A stretch of DNA of 64,000 nucleotides, from NCBI GenBank assembly GCA_964057225.1, contig OZ059900.1, positions 23,885,638-23,949,637 on the forward strand, given 5' to 3'. Position numbers and translations under genes: made by a program. Positions 39,601 through 53,048 of this stretch are shown one piece after another. The notes under the pieces were generated by a model. That model was not told the origin of the DNA. It saw only the letters and a list, made by a program, of their open reading frames with translations, and ran no database searches. The stretch is from Auanema rhodensis (Eukaryota; Nematoda; Chromadorea; Rhabditida; Rhabditidae). The first letter of the stretch is position 1. Every line of letters begins with the position of its first letter.

Positions 39601-41761
39601 ACGAATTTCTGCATGTTACATACTTAAATGAAGCATTTTACATGCTGAACACTAGAAAAAAACAAAAACACAGTATTTCCCATGAGAAATATTTTATTAT
39701 GCTGGAAAACCAGTTTTTGGAAATTTCGCTGTAAACAAGGTTTTGACTTACGATTTCATGTGTTCAAACTCATGCAATGTCAATGAAACTTAGCTCAAAA
39801 TTGTTCGTACAACGTCTAGTTCCACTTTCACGACAAAAAAACAGGGGTTAGAAAATTAAGGAAATTAGCATATTCTGAGGGCACGCCCCTTATGGCTAAT
39901 ATTGATTAAATCGATTTTTGTTCATATGAGTCGTCAAATGCAACGAATTTCAGCGTGTTACATACTAAAATGAAGCATTTTACAAGCTGAACACTAGAAA
40001 AATACAAAAACACAGTATTTCCCATGAGAAATATTTTATTATGCTGGAAAACCAGTTTTTGGAAATTTCGCTGTAAACAAGGTTTTGACTTACGATTTCA
40101 TGTGTTCAAACTCTTGCAATGTCAATGAAACCTAGCTCAAAATTGTTCGTACAACGTCTAGTTCCACTTTCACGACAAAAAAACAGGGGTTAGAAAATTA
40201 AGGAAATTAGCATATTCTGAGGGCACGCCCCTTATGGCTAATATTGATTAAATCGATTTTTGTTCATATGAGTCGTCAAATGCAACGAATTTCAGCGTGT
40301 TACATACTAAAATGAAGCATTTTACATGCTGAACACTAGAAAAAAACAAAAACACAGTATTTCCCATGAGAAATATTTTATTATGCTGGAAAACCAGTTT
40401 TTGGAAATTTCGCTGTAAACAAGGTTTTGACTTACGATTTCATGTGTTCAAACTCATGCAATGTCAATGAAACTTAGCTCAAAATTGTTCGTACAACGTC
40501 TAGTTCCACTTTCACGACAAAAAAACAGGGGTTAGAAAATTAAGGAAATTAGCATATTCTGAGGGCACGCCCCTTATGGCTAATATTGATTAAATCGATT
40601 TTTGTTCATATGAGTCGTCAAATCCAACGAATTTCAGCGTGTTACATACTTAAATGAAGCATTTTACATGCTGAACACTAGAAAAATACAAAAACACAGT
40701 ATTTCCCATGAGAAATATTTTATTATGCTGGAAAACCAGTTTTTGGAAATTTCGCTGTAAACAAGGTTTTGACTTACGATTTCATGTGTTCAAACTCATG
40801 CAATGTCAATGAAACCTAGCTCAAAATTGTTCGTACAACGTCTAGTTCCACTTTCACGACAAAAAAACAGGGGTTAGAAAATTAAGGAAATAAGCATATT
40901 CTGAGGGCACGCCCCTTATGGCTAATATTGATTAAATCGATTTTTGTTCATATGAGTCGTCAAATGCAACGAATTTCAGCGTGTTACATACTAAAATGAA
41001 GCATTTTACATGCTGAACACTAGAACAATACAAAAACACAGTATTTCCCATGAGAAATATTTTATTATGCTGGAAAACCAGTTTTTGGAAATTTCGATGT
41101 AAACAAGGTTTTGACTTACGATTTCATGTGTTCAAACTCATGCAATGTCAATGAAACCTAGCTTAAAATTGTTCGTACAACGTCTAGTTCCACTTTCACG
41201 ACAAAAAAACAGGGGTTAGAAAATTAAGGAAATTAGCATATTCTGAGGGCACGCCCCTTATGGCTAATATTGATTAAATCGATTTTTGTTCATATGAGTC
41301 GTCAAATGCAACGAATTTCAGCGTGTTACATACTAAAATGAAGCATTTTACAAGCTGAACACTAGAAAAATACAAAAACACAGTATTTCCCATGAGAAAT
41401 ATTTTATTATGCTGGAAAACCAGTTTTTGGAAATTTCGCTGTAAACAAGGTTTTGACTTACGATTTCATGTGTTCAAACTCATGCAATGTCAATGAAACC
41501 TAGCTTAAAATTGTTCGTACAACGTCTAGTTCCACTTTCACGACAAAAAAACAGGGGTTAGAAAATTAAGGAAATTAGCATATTCTGAGGGCACGCCCCT
41601 TATGGCTAATATTGATTAAATCGATTTTTGTTCATATGAGTCGTCAAATGCAACGAATTTCAGCGTGTTACATACTAAAATGAAGCATTTTACAAGCTGA
41701 ACACTAGAAAAATACAAAAACACAGTATTTCCCATGAGAAATATTTTATTATGCTGGAAAA
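36632..41761 (+). repeat. Long monomer series shared with 49287-53048 (copy 1)
   Basis: Starting at unit 36632 the series is CTTAGC/CAAGGG; TGTTTGTAC; CAAGGG; TGTTTGTAC; two CCAGTTTTGGG units (38000, 38342); TGTTTGTAC/AATTACAGCG (38684); consensus; TCTGCATG (39368); CTTAGC (39710); two further units; AAATAAGC/GAACAATAC (40736); TTTCGATGTAAAC with AGCTTAAAAT (41078); and AGCTTAAAAT/TTACAAGC (41420). Most of these types recur in the same order at 49287-53048. The offset steps from 12,655 to 11,971 to 11,287 bp, consistent with two successive two-monomer differences. Confidence 0.75.
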
Positions 41762-42103
41762 CCAGTTTTTGGAAATTTCGCTGTAAACAAGGTTTTGACT
41801 TACGATTTCATGTGTTCAAACTCATGCAATGTCAATGAAACCTAGCTCAAAATTGTTTGTACAACGTCTAGTTCCACTTTCACGACAAAAAAACAGGGGT
41901 TAGAAAATTAAGGAAATTAGCATATTCTGAGGGCACGCCCCTTATGGCTAATATTGATTAAATCGATTTTTGTTCATATGAGTCGTCAAATGCAACGAAT
42001 TTCAGCGTGTTACATACTAAAATGAAGCATTTTACATGCTGAACACTAGAAAAATACAAAAACACAGTATTTCCCATGAGAAATATTTTATTATGCTGGA
42101 AAA

Positions 42104-45100
42104 CCAGTTTTTGGAAATTTCGCTGTAAACAAGGTTTTGACTTACGATTTCATGTGTTCAAACTCATGCAATGTCAATGAAACTTAGCTCAAAATTGTTC
42201 GTACAACGTCTAGTTCCACTTTCACGACAAAAAAAACAGGGGTTAGAAAATTAAGGAAATTAGCATATTCTGAGGGCACGCCCCTTATGGCTAATATTGA
42301 TTAAATCGATTTTTGTTCATATGAGTCGTCAAATGCAACAAATTTCAGCGTGTTACATACTAAAATGAAGCATTTTACATGCTGAACACTAGAAAAATAC
42401 AAAAACACAGTATTTCCCATGAGAAATATTTTATTATGCTGGAAAACCAGTTCTTGGAAATTTCGCTGTAAACAAGGTTTTGACTTACTTTTTCTTGTGT
42501 TCAAACTCATGCAATGTCAATGAAACCTAGCTCAAAATTGTTCGTACAACGTCTAGTTCCACTTTCACGACAAAAAAACAGGGGTTAGAAAATTAAGGAA
42601 ATTAGCATATTCTGAGGGCACGCCCCTTATGGCTAATATTGATTAAATCGATTTTTGTTCATATGAGTCGTCAAATGCAACGAATTTCAGCGTGTTACAT
42701 ACTAAAATGAAGCATTTTACAAGCTGAACACTAGAAAAATACAAAAACACAGTATTTCCCATGAGAAATATTTTATTATGCTGGAAAACCAGTTTTTGGA
42801 AATTTCGCTGTAAACAAGGTTTTGACTTACGATTTCATGTGTTCAAACTCATGCAATGTCAATGAAACCTAGCTTAAAATTGTTCGTACAACGTCTAGTT
42901 CCACTTTCACGACAAAAAAACAGGGGTTAGAAAATTAAGGAAATTAGCATATTCTGAGGGCACGCCCCTTATGGCTAATATTGATTAAATCGATTTTTGT
43001 TCATATGAGTCGTCAAATGCAACGAATTTCAGCGTGTTACATACTAAAATGAAGCATTTTACATGCTGAACACTAGAAAAATACAAAAACACAGTATTTC
43101 TCATGAGAAATATTTTATTATGCTGGAAAACCAGTTTTTGGAAATTTCGCTGTAAACAAGGTTTTGACTTACGATTTCATGTGTTCAAACTCATGCAATG
43201 TCAATGAAACCTAGCTCAAAATTGTTCGTACAACGTCTAGTTCCACTTTCACGACAAAAAAACAGGGGTTAGAAAATTAAGGAAATTAGCATATTCTGAG
43301 GGCACGCCCCTTATGGCTAATATTGATTAAATCGATTTTTGTTCATATGAGTCGTCAAATGCAACGAATTTCAGCGTGTTACATACTAAAATGAAGCATT
43401 TTACATGCTGAACACTAGAAAAATACAAAAACACAGTATTTCTCATGAGAAATATTTTATTATGCTGGAAAACCAGTTTTTGGAAATTTCGCTGTAAACA
43501 AGGTTTTGACTTACGATTTCATGTGTTCAAACTCATGCAATGTCAATGAAACCTAGCTCAAAATTGTTCGTACAACGTCTAGTTCCACTTTCACGACAAA
43601 AAAACAAGGGTTAGAAAATTAAGGAAATTAGCATATTCTGAGGGCACGCCCCTTATGGCTAATATTGATTAAATCGATTTTTGTTCATATGAGTCGTCAA
43701 ATGCAACGAATTTCAGCGTGTTACATACTAAAATGAACCATTTTACATGCTGAACACTAGAAAAATACAAAAACACAGTATTTCCCATGAGAAATATTTT
43801 ATTATGCTGGAAAACCAGTTTTTGGAAATTTCGCTGTAAACAAGGTTTTGACTTACGATTTCATGTGTTCAAACTCATGCAATGTCAATGAAACCTAGCT
43901 CAAAATTGTTCGTACAACGTCTAGTTCCACTTTCACGACAAAAAAACAAGGGTTAGAAAATTAAGGAAATTAGCATATTCTGAGGGCACGCCCCTTATGG
44001 CTAATATTGATTAAATCGATTTTTGTTCATATGAGTCGTCAAATGCAACGAATTTCAGCGTGTTACATACTAAAATGAAGCATTTTACATGCTGAACACT
44101 AGAAAAATACAAAAACACAGTATTTCCCATGAGAAATATTTTATTATGCTGGAAAACCAGTTTTTGGAAATTTCGCTGTAAACAAGGTTTTGACTTACGA
44201 TTTCATGTGTTCAAACTCATGCAATGTCAATGAAACCTAGCTCAAAATTGTTCGTACAACGTCTAGTTCCACTTTCACGACAAAAAAACAGGGGTTAGAA
44301 AATTAAGGAAATTAGCATATTCTGAGGGCACGCCCCTTATGGCTAATATTGATTAAATCGATTTTTGTTCATATGAGTCGTCAAATGCAACGAATTTCAG
44401 CGTGTTACATACTAAAATGAAGCATTTTACAAGCTGAACACTAGAAAAATACAAAAACACAGTATTTCCCATGAGAAATATTTTATTATGCTGGAAAACC
44501 AGTTTTTGGAAATTTCGCTGTAAACAAGGTTTTGACTTACGATTTCATGTGTTCAAACTCATGCAATGTCAATGAAACCTAGCTTAAAATTGTTCGTACA
44601 ACGTCTAGTTCCACTTTCACGACAAAAAAACAGGGGTTAGAAAATTAAGGAAATTAGCATATTCTGAGGGCACGCCCCTTATGGCTAATATTGATTAAAT
44701 CGATTTTTGTTCATATGAGTCGTCAAATGCAACGAATTTCAGCGTGTTACATACTAAAATGAAGCATTTTACATGCTGAACACTAGAAAAATACAAAAAC
44801 ACAGTATTTCTCATGAGAAATATTTTATTATGCTGGAAAACCAGTTTTTGGAAATTTCGCTGTAAACAAGGTTTTGACTTACGATTTCATGTGTTCAAAC
44901 TCATGCAATGTCAATGAAACCTAGCTCAAAATTGTTCGTACAACGTCTAGTTCCACTTTCACGACAAAAAAAACAGGGGTTAGAAAATTAAGGAAATTAG
45001 CATATTCTGAGGGCACGCCCCTTATGGCTAATATTGATTAAATCGATTTTTGTTCATATGAGTCGTCAAATGCAACAAATTTCAGCGTGTTACATACTAA

Positions 45101-45525
45101 AATGAAGCATTTTACATGCTGAACACTAGAAAAATACAAAAACACAGTATTTCCCATGAGAAATATTTTATTATGCTGGAAAACCAGTTTTTGGAAATTT
45201 CGCTGTAAACAAGGTTTTGACTTACTTTTTCTTGTGTTCAAACTCATGCAATGTCAATGAAACCTAGCTCAAAATTGTTCGTACAACGTCTAGTTCCACT
45301 TTCACGACAAAAAAACAGGGGTTAGAAAATTAAGGAAATTAGCATATTCTGAGGGCACGCCCCTTATGGCTAATATTGATTAAATCGATTTTTGTTCATA
45401 TGAGTCGTCAAATGCAACGAATTTCAGCGTGTTACATACTAAAATGAAGCATTTTACATGCTGAACACTAGAAAAATACAAAAACACAGTATTTCCCATG
45501 AGAAATATTTTATTATGCTGGAAAA
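42104..45525 (+). repeat. Eight-monomer block with partial second copy
   Basis: Unit 42104 (eight-A run, CAACAAATTT) and unit 42447 (ACTTACTTTTTCTTGTG) recur as units 44841 and 45184, an offset of 2,737 bp or eight monomers. In between lie AGCTTAAAAT units (42789, 44499), CAGTATTTCTCATG units (42789, 43131, 44499) and two CAAGGG units (43473, 43815). Unit 43473 also carries AAATGAACCATT. The second copy is cut short at 45526, where the A-B-C cassette relative begins. Confidence 0.8.
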
Positions 45526-46551
45526 CCAGTTTTTGGAAATTTCGCTGTAAACAAGGTTTTGACTTACGATTTCATGTGTTCAAACTCATGCAATGTCAAT
45601 GAAACCTAGCTCAAAATTGTTCGTACAACGTCTAGTTCCACTTTCACGACAAAAAAACAGGGGTTAGAAAATTAAGGAAATTAGCATATTCTGAGGGCAC
45701 GCCCCTTATGGCTAATATTGATTAAATCGATTTTTGTTCATATGAGTCGTCAAATGCAACGAATTTCAGCGTGTTACATACTAAAATGAAGCATTTTACA
45801 TGCTGAACACTAGAAAAAAACAAAAACACAGTATTTCCCATGAGAAATAGTTTATTATGCTGGAAAACCAGTTTTTGGAAATTTCGCTGTAAACAAGGTT
45901 TTGACTTACGATTTCATGTGTTCAAACTCATGCAATGTCAATGAAACCTAGCTCAAAATTGTTCGTACAACGTCTAGTTCTACTTTCACGACAAAAAAAC
46001 AGGGGTTAGAAAATTAAGGAAGTTAGCATATTCTGAGGGCACGCCCCTTATGGCTAATATTGATTAAATCGATTTTTGTTCATATGAGTCGTCAAATGCA
46101 ACGAATTTCAGCGTGTTACATACTAAAATGAAGCATTTTACATGCTGAACACTAGAAAAATACAAAAACACAGTATTTCCCATGAGAAATATTTTATTAT
46201 GCTGGAAAACCAGTTTTTGGAAATTTCGCTGTAAACAAGGTTTTGACTTACGATTTCATGTGTTCAAACTCATGCAATGTCAATGAAACCTAGCTCAAAA
46301 TTGTTCGTACAACGTCTAGTTCCACTTTGACGACAAAAAAACAAGGGTTAGAAAATTAAGGAAATTAGCATATTCTGAGGGCACGCCCCTTATGGCTAAT
46401 ATTGATTAAATCGATTTTTGTTCATATGAGTCGTCAAATGCAACGAATTTCTGCATGTTACATACTAAAATGAAGCATTTTACATGCTGAACACTAGAAA
46501 AAAACAAAAACACAGTATTTCCCATGAGAAATATTTTATTATGCTGGAAAA
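45526..46551 (+). repeat. Distant relative of the A-B-C cassette
   Basis: Three monomers repeat the A-B-C order of the 20.6-25.4 kb cassette: AATAGTTTA, then GGAAGTT, then CTTTGACG/CAAGGG/TCTGCATG. The third unit keeps ACGTCTAG instead of ACATCTAG, so this copy lacks the change shared by the 21-24 kb cassettes. Unit B has a private TTCTACTTTC. A monomer with CTTAGC follows instead of unit D. Confidence 0.8.
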
Positions 46552-49286
46552 CCAGTTTTTGGAAATTTCGCTGTAAACAAGGTTTTGACTTACGATTTCA
46601 TGTGTTCAAACTCATGCAATGTCAATGAAACTTAGCTCAAAATTGTTCGTACAACGTCTAGTTCCACTTTCACGACAAAAAAACAGGGGTTAGAAAATTA
46701 AGGAAATTAGCATATTCTGAGGGCACGCCCCTTATGGCTAATATTGATTAAATCGATTTTTGTTCATATGAGTCGTCAAATGCAACGAATTTCAGCGTGT
46801 TACATACTAAAATGAAGCATTTTACATGCTGAACACTAGAAAAATACAAAAACACAGTATTTCCCATGAGAAATATTTTATTATGCTGGAAAACCAGTTT
46901 TTGGAAATTTCGCTGTAAACAAGGTTTTGACTTACGATTTCATGTGTTCAAACTCATGCAATGTCAATGAAACCTAGCTCAAAATTGTTTGTACAACGTC
47001 TAGTTCCACTTTCACGACAAAAAAACAGGGGTTAGAAAATTAAGGAAATTAGCATATTCTGAGGGCACGCCCCTTATGGCTAATATTGATTAAATCGATT
47101 TTTGTTCATATGAGTCGTCAAATGCAACGAATTTCAGCGTGTTACATACTAAAATGAAGCATTTTACATGCTGAACACTAGAAAAATACAAAAACACAGT
47201 ATTTCCCATGAGAAATATTTTATTATGCTGGAAAACCAGTTTTTGGAAATTTCGCTGTAAACAAGGTTTTGACTTACGATTTCATGTGTTCAAACTCATG
47301 CAATGTCAATGAAACTTAGCTCAAAATTGTTCGTACAACGTCTAGTTCCACTTTCACGACAAAAAAACAAGGGTTAGAAAATTAAGGAAATTAGCATATT
47401 CTGAGGGCACGCCCCTTATGGCTAATATTGATTAAATCGATTTTTGTTCATATGAGTCGTCAAATGCAACGAATTTCAGCGTGTTACATACTAAACTGAA
47501 GCATTTTACATGCTGAACACTAGAAAAATACAAAAACACAGTATTTCCCATGAGAAATATTTTATTATGCTGGAGAACCAGTTTTTGGAAATTTCGCTGT
47601 AAACAAGGTTTTGACTTACGATTTCATGTGTTCAAACTCATGCAATGTCAATGAAACCTAGCTCAAAATTGTTCGTACAACGTCTAGTTCCACTTTCACG
47701 ACAAAAAAACAGGGGTTAGAAAATTAAGGAAATTAGCATATTCTGAGGGCACGCCCCTTATGGCTAATATTGATTAAATCGATTTTTGTTCATATGAGTC
47801 GTCAAATGCAACGAATTTTAGCGTGTTACATACTCAAATGAAGCATTTTACATGCTGAACACTAGAAAAATACAAAAACACAGTATTTCCCATGAGAAAT
47901 ATTTTATTATGCTGGAAAACCAGTTTTTGGAAATTTCGCTGTAAACAAGGTTTGACTTACGATTTCATGTGTTCAAACTCATGCAATGTCAATGAAACCT
48001 AGCTCAAAATTGTTCGTACAACGTCTAGTTCCACTTTCACGACAAAAAAACAGGGGTTAGAAAATTAAGGAAATTAGCATATTCTGAGGGCACGCCCCTT
48101 ATTGCTAATATTGATTAAATCGATTTTTGTTCATATGAGTCGTCAAATGCAACGAATTTCAGCGTGTTACATACTAAAATGAAGCATTTTACATGCTGAA
48201 CACTAGAAAAATACAAAAACACAGTATTACCCATGAAAAATATTTTATTATGCTGGAAAACCAGTTTTTGGAAATTTCGCTGTAAACAAGGTTTTGACTT
48301 ACGATTTCATGTGTTCAAACTCATGCAATGTCAATGAAACCTAGCTCAAAATTGTTCGTACAACGTCTAGTTCCACTTTCACGACAAAAAAACAGGGGTT
48401 AGAAAATTAAGGAAATTAGCATATTCTGAGGGCACGCCCCTTATGGCTAATATTGATTAAATCGATTTTTGTTCATATGAGTCGTCAAATGCAACGAATT
48501 TCAGCGTGTTACATACTAAAATGAAGCATTTTACATGCTGAACACTAGAAAAATACAAAAACACAGTATTTCCCATGAGAAATATTTTATTATGCTGGAA
48601 AACCAGTTTTTGGAAATTTCGCTGTAAACAAGGTTTTGACTTACGATTTCATGTGTTCAAACTCATGCAATGTCAATGAAACTTAGCTCAAAATTGTTCG
48701 TACAACGTCTAGTTCCACTTTCACGACAAAAAAACAGGGGTTAGAAAATTAAGGAAATTAGCATATTCTGAGGGCACGCCCCTTATGGCTAATATTGATT
48801 AAATCGATTTTTGTTCATATGAGTCGTCAAATGCAACGAATTTCAGCGTGTTACATACTAAAATGAAGCATTTTACATGCTGAACACTAGAAAAATACAA
48901 AAACACAGTATTTCCCATGAGAAATATTTTATTATGCTGGAAAACCAGTTTTTGGAAATTTCGCTGTAAACAAGGTTTTGACTTACGATTTCATGTGTTC
49001 AAACTCATGCAATGTCAATGAAACCTAGCTCAAAATTGTTTGTACAACGTCTAGTTCCACTTTCACGACAAAAAAACAGGGGTTAGAAAATTAAGGAAAT
49101 TAGCATATTCTGAGGGCACGCCCCTTATGGCTAATATTGATTAAATCGATTTTTGTTCATATGAGTCGTCAAATGCAACGAATTTCAGCGTGTTACATAC
49201 TAAAATGAAGCATTTTACATGCTGAACACTAGAAAAATACAAAAACACAGTATTTCCCATGAGAAATATTTTATTATGCTGGAAAA

Positions 49287-52200
49287 CCAGTTTTTGGAAA
49301 TTTCGCTGTAAACAAGGTTTTGACTTACGATTTCATGTGTTCAAACTCATGCAATGTCAATGAAACTTAGCTCAAAATTGTTCGTTCAACGTCTAGTTCC
49401 ACTTTCACGACAAAAAAACAAGGGTTAGAAAATTAAGGAAATTAGCATATTCTGAGGGCACGCCCCTTATGGCTAATATTGATTAAATCGATTTTTGTTC
49501 ATATGAGTCGTCAAATGCAACGAATTTCAGCGTGTTACATACTAAAATGAAGCATTTTACATGCTGAACACTAGAAAAATACAAAAACACAGTATTTCCC
49601 ATGAGAAATATTTTATTATGCTGGAAAACCAGTTTTTGGAAATTTCGCTGTAAACAAGGTTTTGACTTACGATTTCATGTGTTCAAACTCATGCAATGTC
49701 AATGAAACCTAGCTCAAAATTGTTTGTACAACGTCTAGTTCCACTTTCACGACAAAAAAACAGGGGTTAGAAAATTAAGGAAATTAGCATATTCTGAGGG
49801 CACGCCCCTTATGGCTAATATTGATTAAATCGATTTTTGTTCATATGAGTCGTCAAATGCAACGAATTTCAGCGTGTTACATACTAAAATGAAGCATTTT
49901 ACATGCTGAACACTAGAAAAATACAAAAACACAGTATTTCCCATGAGAAATATTTTATTATGCTGGAAAACCAGTTTTTGGAAATTTCGCTGTAAACAAG
50001 GTTTTGACTTACGATTTCATGTGTTCAAACTCATGCAATGTCAATGAAACCTAGCTCAAAATTGTTCGTACAACGTCTAGTTCCACTTTCACGACAAAAA
50101 AACAAGGGTTAGAAAATTAAGGAAATTAGCATATTCTGAGGGCACGCCCCTTATGGCTAATATTGATTAAATCGATTTTTGTTCATATGAGTCGTCAAAT
50201 GCAACGAATTTCAGCGTGTTACATACTAAAATGAAGCATTTTACATGCTGAACACTAGAAAAATACAAAAACACAGTATTTCCCATGAGAAATATTTTAT
50301 TATGCTGGAAAACCAGTTTTTGGAAATTTCGCTGTAAACAAGGTTTTGACTTACGATTTCATGTGTTCAAACTCATGCAATGTCAATGAAACCTAGCTCA
50401 AAATTGTTCGTACAACGTCTAGTTCCACTTTCACGACAAAAAAACAGGGGTTAGAAAATTAAGGAAATTAGCATATTCTGAGGGCACGCCCCTTATGGCT
50501 AATATTGATTAAATCGATTTTTGTTCATATGAGTCGTCAAATGCAACGAATTTCAGCGTGTTACATACTAAAATGAAGCATTTTACATGCTGAACACTAG
50601 AAAAATACAAAAACACAGTATTTCCCATGAGAAATATTTTATTATGCTGGAAAACCAGTTTTTGGAAATTTCGCTGTAAACAAGGTTTTGACTTACGATT
50701 TCATGTGTTCAAACTCATGCAATGTCAATGAAACCTAGCTCAAAATTGTTTGTACAACGTCTAGTTCCACTTTCACGACAAAAAAACAGGGGTTAGAAAA
50801 TTAAGGAAATTAGCATATTCTGAGGGCACGCCCCTTATGGCTAATATTGATTAAATCGATTTTTGTTCATATGAGTCGTCAAATGCAACGAATTACAGCG
50901 TGTTACATACTAAAATGAAGCATTTTACATGCTGAACACTAGAAAAATACAAAAACACAGTATTTCCCATGAGAAATATTTTATTATGCTGGAAAACCAG
51001 TTTTTGGAAATTTCGCTGTAAACAAGGTTTTGACTTACGATTTCATGTGTTCAAACTCATGCAATGTCAATGAAACCTAGCTCAAAATTGTTCGTACAAC
51101 GTCTAGTTCCACTTTCACGACAAAAAAACAAGGGTTAGAAAATTAAGGAAATTAGCATATTCTGAGGGCACGCCCCTTATGGCTAATATTGATTAAATCG
51201 ATTTTTGTTCATATGAGTCGTCAAATGCAACGAATTTCAGCGTGTTACATACTAAAATGAAGCATTTTACATGCTGAACACTAGAAAAATACAAAAACAC
51301 AGTATTTCCCATGAGAAATATTTTATTATGCTGGAAAACCAGTTTTTGGAAATTTCGCTGTAAACAAGGTTTTGACTTACGATTTCATGTGTTCAAACTC
51401 ATGCAATGTCAATGAAACCTAGCTCAAAATTGTTCGTACAACGTCTAGTTCCACTTTCACGACAAAAAAACAGGGGTTAGAAAATTAAGGAAATTAGCAT
51501 ATTCTGAGGGCACGCCCCTTATGGCTAATATTGATTAAATCGATTTTTGTTCATATGAGTCGTCAAATGCAACGAATTTCTGCATGTTACATACTAAAAT
51601 GAAGCATTTTACATGCTGAACACTAGAAAAAAACAAAAACACAGTATTTCCCATGAGAAATATTTTATTATGCTGGAAAACCAGTTTTTGGAAATTTCGC
51701 TGTAAACAAGGTTTTGACTTACGATTTCATGTGTTCAAACTCATGCAATGTCAATGAAACTTAGCTCGAAATTGTTCGTACAACGTCTAGTTCCACTTTC
51801 ACGACAAAAAAACAGGGGTTAGAAAATTAAGGAAATTAGCATATTCTGAGGGCACGCCCCTTATGGCTAATATTGATTAAATCGATTTTTGTTCATATGA
51901 GTCGTCAAATGCAACGAATTTCAGCGTGTTACATACTAATATGAAGCATTTTACATGCTGAACACTAGAAAAATACAAAAACACAGTATTTCCCATGAGA
52001 AATATTTTATTATGCTGGAAAACCAGTTTTTGGAAATTTCGCTGTAAACAAGGTTTTGACTTACGATTTCATGTGTTCAAACTCATGCAATGTCAATGAA
52101 ACCTAGCTCAAAATTGTTCGTACAACGTCTAGTTCCACTTTCACGACAAAAAAACAGGGGTTAGAAAATTAAGGAAATAAGCATATTCTGAGGGCACGCC

Positions 52201-53048
52201 CCTTATGGCTAATATTGATTAAATCGATTTTTGTTCATATGAGTCGTCAAATGCAACGAATTTCAGCGTGTTACATACTAAAATGAAGCATTTTACATGC
52301 TGAACACTAGAACAATACAAAAACACAGTATTTCCCATGAGAAATATTTTATTATGCTGGAAAACCAGTTTTTGGAAATTTCGATGTAAACAAGGTTTTC
52401 ACTTACGATTTCATGTGTTCAAACTCATGCAATGTCAATGAAACCTAGCTTAAAATTGTTCGTACAACGTCTAGTTCCACTTTCACGACAAAAAAACAGG
52501 GGTTAGAAAATTAAGGAAATTAGCATATTCTGAGGGCACGCCCCTTATGGCTAATATTGATTAAATCGATTTTTGTTCATATGAGTCGTCAAATGCAACG
52601 AATTTCAGCGTGTTACATACTAAAATGAAGCATTTTACAAGCTGAACACTAGAAAAATACAAAAACACAGTATTTCCCATGAGAAATATTTTATTATGCT
52701 GGAAAACCAGTTTTTGGAAATTTCGCTGTAAACAAGGTTTTGACTTACGATTTCATGTGTTCAAACTCATGCAATGTCAATGAAACCTAGCTTAAAATTG
52801 TTCGTACAACGTCTAGTTCCACTTTCACGACAAAAAAACAGGGGTTAGAAAATTAAGGAAATTAGCATATTCTGAGGGCACGCCCCTTATGGCTAATATT
52901 GATTAAATCGATTTTTGTTCATATGAGTCGTCAAATGCAACGAATTTCAGCGTGTTACATACTAAAATGAAGCATTTTACAAGCTGAACACTAGAAAAAT
53001 ACAAAAACACAGTATTTCCCATGAGAAATATTTTATTATGCTGGAAAA
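49287..53048 (+). repeat. Long monomer series (copy 2 of 36632-41761)
   Basis: The monomer order is CTTAGC/CAAGGG (49287), TGTTTGTAC, CAAGGG, consensus, TGTTTGTAC/AATTACAGCG (50655), CAAGGG, TCTGCATG (51339), CTTAGC (51681), AAATAAGC/GAACAATAC (52023), TTTCGATGTAAAC (52365) and AGCTTAAAAT/TTACAAGC (52707). It matches the block 11-13 kb to the left but is about four monomers shorter. Its last part also belongs to the five-monomer repeat at 51681. Confidence 0.75.

Noticed and set aside
42301-42510. Minus-strand 69-codon open frames here and at 45038-45247 and 56665-56874
   Set aside because: This is the same satellite frame, extended upstream only in monomers with the ACTTACTTTTTCTTG variant. 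They are shadows of the repeat, not genes.
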